Positions 6,530 to 8,658 of a stretch of 8,658 nucleotides of DNA are shown here, one piece after another. The notes beneath the pieces were generated by a model. That model searched no databases. It had not been told where the DNA came from and was given only the letters and a program-made list of their open reading frames with translations. This stretch comes from Trueperaceae bacterium (GTDB lineage Bacteria > Deinococcota > Deinococci > Deinococcales > Trueperaceae). Position 1 is the stretch's first letter; each line of letters starts with the position of its first letter. The DNA is taken from positions 1 through 8,658 of the forward strand of contig PXAU01000038.1 of NCBI GenBank assembly GCA_003567075.1. Direction: 5' to 3'. The translations under genes and the position numbers were made by a program.

Positions 6530-6548
6530 CGCAGGCACCGCGCCTGCG
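6530..6548. promoter_or_regulatory. Inverted repeat in the divergent promoter region
   Basis: The arms cgcaggc (6530-6536) and gcctgcg (6542-6548) flank a 5-nt centre. It lies just upstream of the candidate -10 of the lipoprotein operon, in the spacer or -35 zone, and could be a regulator site in the 153-bp divergent gap. No other evidence supports it. Confidence 0.3.
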
Positions 6549-6652
6549 TCGTGCGGAACCGAACGGTGGCGGCCCGCGTCTCGCAGTACGGACGGCGGCG
6601 GCCGGTCCGTCGCAAGGACGTGGTATGTGGTATGAGGTTGCAAGCGTTCCAC

Positions 6653-6660
6653 GAGGGAGG
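6653..6660 (+). promoter_or_regulatory. Ribosome binding site of the solute-binding protein gene
   Basis: The purine run gagggagg ends eight bases before the ATG at 6669 and is complementary to the CCTCC tail of the 16S. It supports this start. A 7-bp tandem repeat, tggtatg twice (6621-6634), lies just upstream, but no clear promoter could be assigned. Confidence 0.75.
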
Positions 6661-6668
6661 GACAGAAG

Positions 6669-8285
6669 ATGCATACCAGCACACGTCCACGCTCCACGTG
6701 GGTGCCAGTGCTCATCGCGCTGACGCTCGCACTCGGTCTGGTAACGGCGCAGGCCCAGACGGCCGTGCCGCAGATCGAGATCCTGACCACCACCGAGGCC
6801 TACGACCCGATCCGCTACGAATCGGCCTTCATCATCGCCGAGGACTGGCGCACGCTCGGCTTCGACGTGGTCGTTCGGCCGCTCGAGTTCTCGACCCTGC
6901 TCGAGCGCTTCTACGACGAGCAGGACTTCGACATCACGATCCTGGGGTGGTCGGGCCGTGTCGACCGGCTCGACCCGCAGCACTTCCTCTCCACGCTCGA
7001 CTCGCGCCAGACCAGCCTCGGGTCCAACAACCCCGGTGGCTACAGCAACCCTGCCTACGACGCGATGTTCGACGCGCAGGCGGCTGAGTTCGACGCCGAC
7101 GCCCGGCGCGCGATCGTGCTGGAGATGCAGGAGCTGGTCGCGCCCGACGCGCCGCTGGTGATCCTCTACCACCGCGACGAGGTGATCGCCTACAACGCCA
7201 CGCAGTTCGACGACATGGTCACCATGGCGGGCGAGGGCCTCTACAACGAGTGGACGCCGCTGGTGGCGACGCCGCTGACGGACGACCGGGTGCTCACCAT
7301 CGGGTCGCCGCAGGAGCCCGATACCCTGAACCCGCTTGACTCCACCTCGGTCTGGGGCTGGAAGTGGATGCGCATGTACTACGACAAGCTCGTGCGCCTC
7401 AGCCCCGACATCGAGCCGCTGCCCTACGCCGCAGCCAGCATCACGCCGGTCGACGACCTCACCATCGACGTCACCCTGCGTGAAGGCATGACCTTCCACG
7501 ACGGCGAGCCCGTCACCGCCGAGGACGTCAAGTTCACCTTCGATTACTACATCGAGCAGGACTTCGGCTACTTCCGGGCCTTCCTCTCGCCGATCGAGAG
7601 CGTCGACGTGACCGGGCCGCTCGGCGTGCGATTCAACCTCGCCACGCCGTTCGCGCCGTTCATCACGGTGACGCTGTCGCAGATCCCGATCCTGCCGGCG
7701 CACATCTGGAGCGACATCCCCAACCCGGCCGACTTGGCGCCCGATCAGATCCCGCAGATCGGCAGCGGTCCCTTCCAGTTCGATCGCTACGATCGCGGTG
7801 AGTACAAGCGCCTGACGGTCTACCCCGAGCACTTCGCCGCCGGCGACATCGCCATCGAGGCGATGGAGATGATCGTCTACGCCGACAGCGAGGGCGTGTT
7901 CACGGGCCTGCAGACGGGCGAGATCGACATGACCGCCTGGCGCATGGAACCCGGGCAGATCCCGCTGGCCGAGGCCAACGACGACCTGGTCGTGGTGGGC
8001 GTGCCGGACTTCGGCTACTTCCACATGACCTGGAACCTGCGGCGCGCGCCCTTCGACGATGTCGCCGCGCGCCGGGCGCTGACCATGGCCACCGACCGCC
8101 AGCGCATGGTGAACGTGCTGCTCGACGGCCGCGGTGAAGTGGGCTCGAGCGTCGTGGCGCCGGTGAACGCCTTCTGGCACAACCCCTTCATCGAGCGCTT
8201 CGATTACGACCTGGACGCCGCCCGCGCGGAACTCGAGGCCGCGGGCTACACCTGGGACGCCGACGGGCGGATCTGGGCCCCGTGA
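6669..8285 (+). CDS. ABC transporter family 5 solute-binding protein, apparently circularly permuted
   Basis: This 538-residue secreted or anchored protein captures a peptide-like or other small solute for an ABC importer (DppA/OppA family, SBP_bac_5). A signal peptide is visible (basic residues at 6 and 8, hydrophobic 11-25, AQAQ cleavage region near 30). Residues 34-198 (PQIEILTT, then VRPLEFSTLLERFYDEQDFDITILGWSGRVDRLDP, then GYSNPAYDAMFDAQ) are what this family normally carries at its C-terminus. Residues 207-225 (VLTIGSPQEPDTLNPLD) and 267-289 (VTLREGMTFHDGEPVTAEDVKFT) are the normal N-terminal landmarks. The chain ends at ELEAAGYTWDADGRIWAP, where relatives continue into the segment found here at the front. 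The size is ordinary for the family. The permease gene follows 68 bp downstream, so the pair forms an import operon; a stable hairpin lies between them. Confidence 0.93.
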   Translation: MHTSTRPRSTWVPVLIALTLALGLVTAQAQTAVPQIEILTTTEAYDPIRYESAFIIAEDWRTLGFDVVVRPLEFSTLLERFYDEQDFDITILGWSGRVDRLDPQHFLSTLDSRQTSLGSNNPGGYSNPAYDAMFDAQAAEFDADARRAIVLEMQELVAPDAPLVILYHRDEVIAYNATQFDDMVTMAGEGLYNEWTPLVATPLTDDRVLTIGSPQEPDTLNPLDSTSVWGWKWMRMYYDKLVRLSPDIEPLPYAAASITPVDDLTIDVTLREGMTFHDGEPVTAEDVKFTFDYYIEQDFGYFRAFLSPIESVDVTGPLGVRFNLATPFAPFITVTLSQIPILPAHIWSDIPNPADLAPDQIPQIGSGPFQFDRYDRGEYKRLTVYPEHFAAGDIAIEAMEMIVYADSEGVFTGLQTGEIDMTAWRMEPGQIPLAEANDDLVVVGVPDFGYFHMTWNLRRAPFDDVAARRALTMATDRQRMVNVLLDGRGEVGSSVVAPVNAFWHNPFIERFDYDLDAARAELEAAGYTWDADGRIWAP

Positions 8286-8305
8286 GCTGACGCACGACGA
8301 TCGAT

Positions 8306-8342
8306 CCGGGGGTGGGGGCGCGACGGCGCGCCCCACCCCCGG
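8306..8342 (+). terminator. Very stable GC hairpin between binding-protein and permease genes
   Basis: A 12-bp stem (8306-8317 with 8331-8342) continues, after a bulged g at 8318, into four more pairs (8319-8322 with 8327-8330) closed by an acgg tetraloop. Only a ttt follows (8348-8350), so termination would be partial at most. Such a structure can lower expression of the downstream permease or protect the binding-protein mRNA. It ends just before the permease ribosome site. Confidence 0.6.
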
Positions 8343-8353
8343 CGAGGTTTCCC

Positions 8354-8658
8354 GTGAACCGTAGCTTCGTTCTCCGCCGCGGCCTGCAGGCGATCGGCAC
8401 GCTCCTGGTGATCGTGACCGTGCTGTTCTTCCTGTTCCGGCTCGGCCTCCCCGACCCGACCGCCGCGCTGGTGACCGAGGGTCTCAGCCCCGAGGACCGC
8501 GCCGCGGTGCGCGAGCGCTTCGGTCTCGACCGACCGCTCTTCGAGCAGTACGTCATCTATCTTGGCAACGTCGTGCAGGGCGAGTTCGGCACGTCGTTCT
8601 ATTACAAGGCGCCCGTCGCCAGCCTGGTGTGGGAGAAGTTCGCCAACACCATGGTGCT
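8354..8658 (+). CDS. ABC transporter permease, DppB/OppB-like (N-terminal part)
   Basis: This is the start of an inner-membrane permease of the peptide/nickel ABC importer type; about 101 codons are present before the window ends. It opens with basic RSFVLRR, a transmembrane helix at ~10-30, then RLGLPDPTAALV in place of the usual RLLPGDP-type motif, then LSPEDRAAVRERFGLDRPLFEQYVIYLGNVVQGEFGTSFYYKAPV, the characteristic periplasmic loop of DppB-like proteins. The GTG start at 8354 is chosen because the family N-terminus begins here and GAGG lies six bases upstream. It follows the binding-protein gene in the same direction and would form the channel with a second permease and ATPases expected beyond the window. 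Confidence 0.92.
   Translation, partial: MNRSFVLRRGLQAIGTLLVIVTVLFFLFRLGLPDPTAALVTEGLSPEDRAAVRERFGLDRPLFEQYVIYLGNVVQGEFGTSFYYKAPVASLVWEKFANTMV

Noticed and set aside
5902..6690. Upstream extension of the aminotransferase frame over the lipoprotein gene
   Set aside because: The extension is Arg/Ala-rich and overlaps the well-supported Ig-like protein in another frame. The GTG at 5901 with the GTGA overlap is a better start.
6516..8336. Minus-strand open frame extending the lipoprotein upstream across the binding-protein gene
   Set aside because: It only mirrors the binding-protein codons and has no domain signal. The lipoprotein signal peptide begins cleanly at 6515.

Overview
The window is very GC-rich with short intergenic gaps. 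It opens with the last ~297 nt of a 16S rRNA gene on the + strand. A protein gene converges on the 16S within 125 bp, so no 23S or tRNA gene follows. A split rRNA operon, the 3' end CCTCCTTTCT, extended or leaderless-style -10 boxes and the gene content all suggest a Deinococcota-type bacterium, perhaps Truepera-like. That placement is inference; the rRNA fragment should settle it.

Layout. (1) 1-297: 16S 3' end, followed by a hairpin between convergent genes. (2) 423-1772, minus: an SMC/RecF-type AAA ATPase whose Walker A lysine is replaced by serine and which carries two in-frame 18-bp tandem repeats. (3) 1876-4191, minus: an exported ten-heme c-type cytochrome built from two homologous five-heme halves, each with EF-hand-like calcium loops. 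A 13-bp-stem hairpin follows it, and a perfect 22-bp palindrome overlaps its candidate promoter. (4) 4396-6515, minus: a two-gene operon of a small Ig-like exported protein (probable lipoprotein) and a class III PLP aminotransferase, overlapping by 4 bp (GTGA). (5) 6669-8658, plus, divergent from that operon: the start of a peptide/oligopeptide-type ABC importer operon, with a family 5 solute-binding protein and then the beginning of a DppB/OppB-like permease that runs off the window.

How the genes fit together. Only the ABC genes and the lipoprotein/aminotransferase pair show operon logic. The cytochrome and ATPase look like single transcription units. No mobile element, CRISPR array or complete defence locus is visible.

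The most unusual observation is the solute-binding protein. Its first ~165 mature residues match what is normally the C-terminal part of family 5 binding proteins. The canonical N-terminal part starts only near residue 207, and the protein ends exactly where the canonical chain would continue into the segment found at its own N-terminus. This is the pattern of a circular permutation. Next in interest are the ATPase with no P-loop lysine, the duplicated decaheme EF-hand cytochrome with an 80-bp identical block in its two halves, and the palindrome at its promoter.
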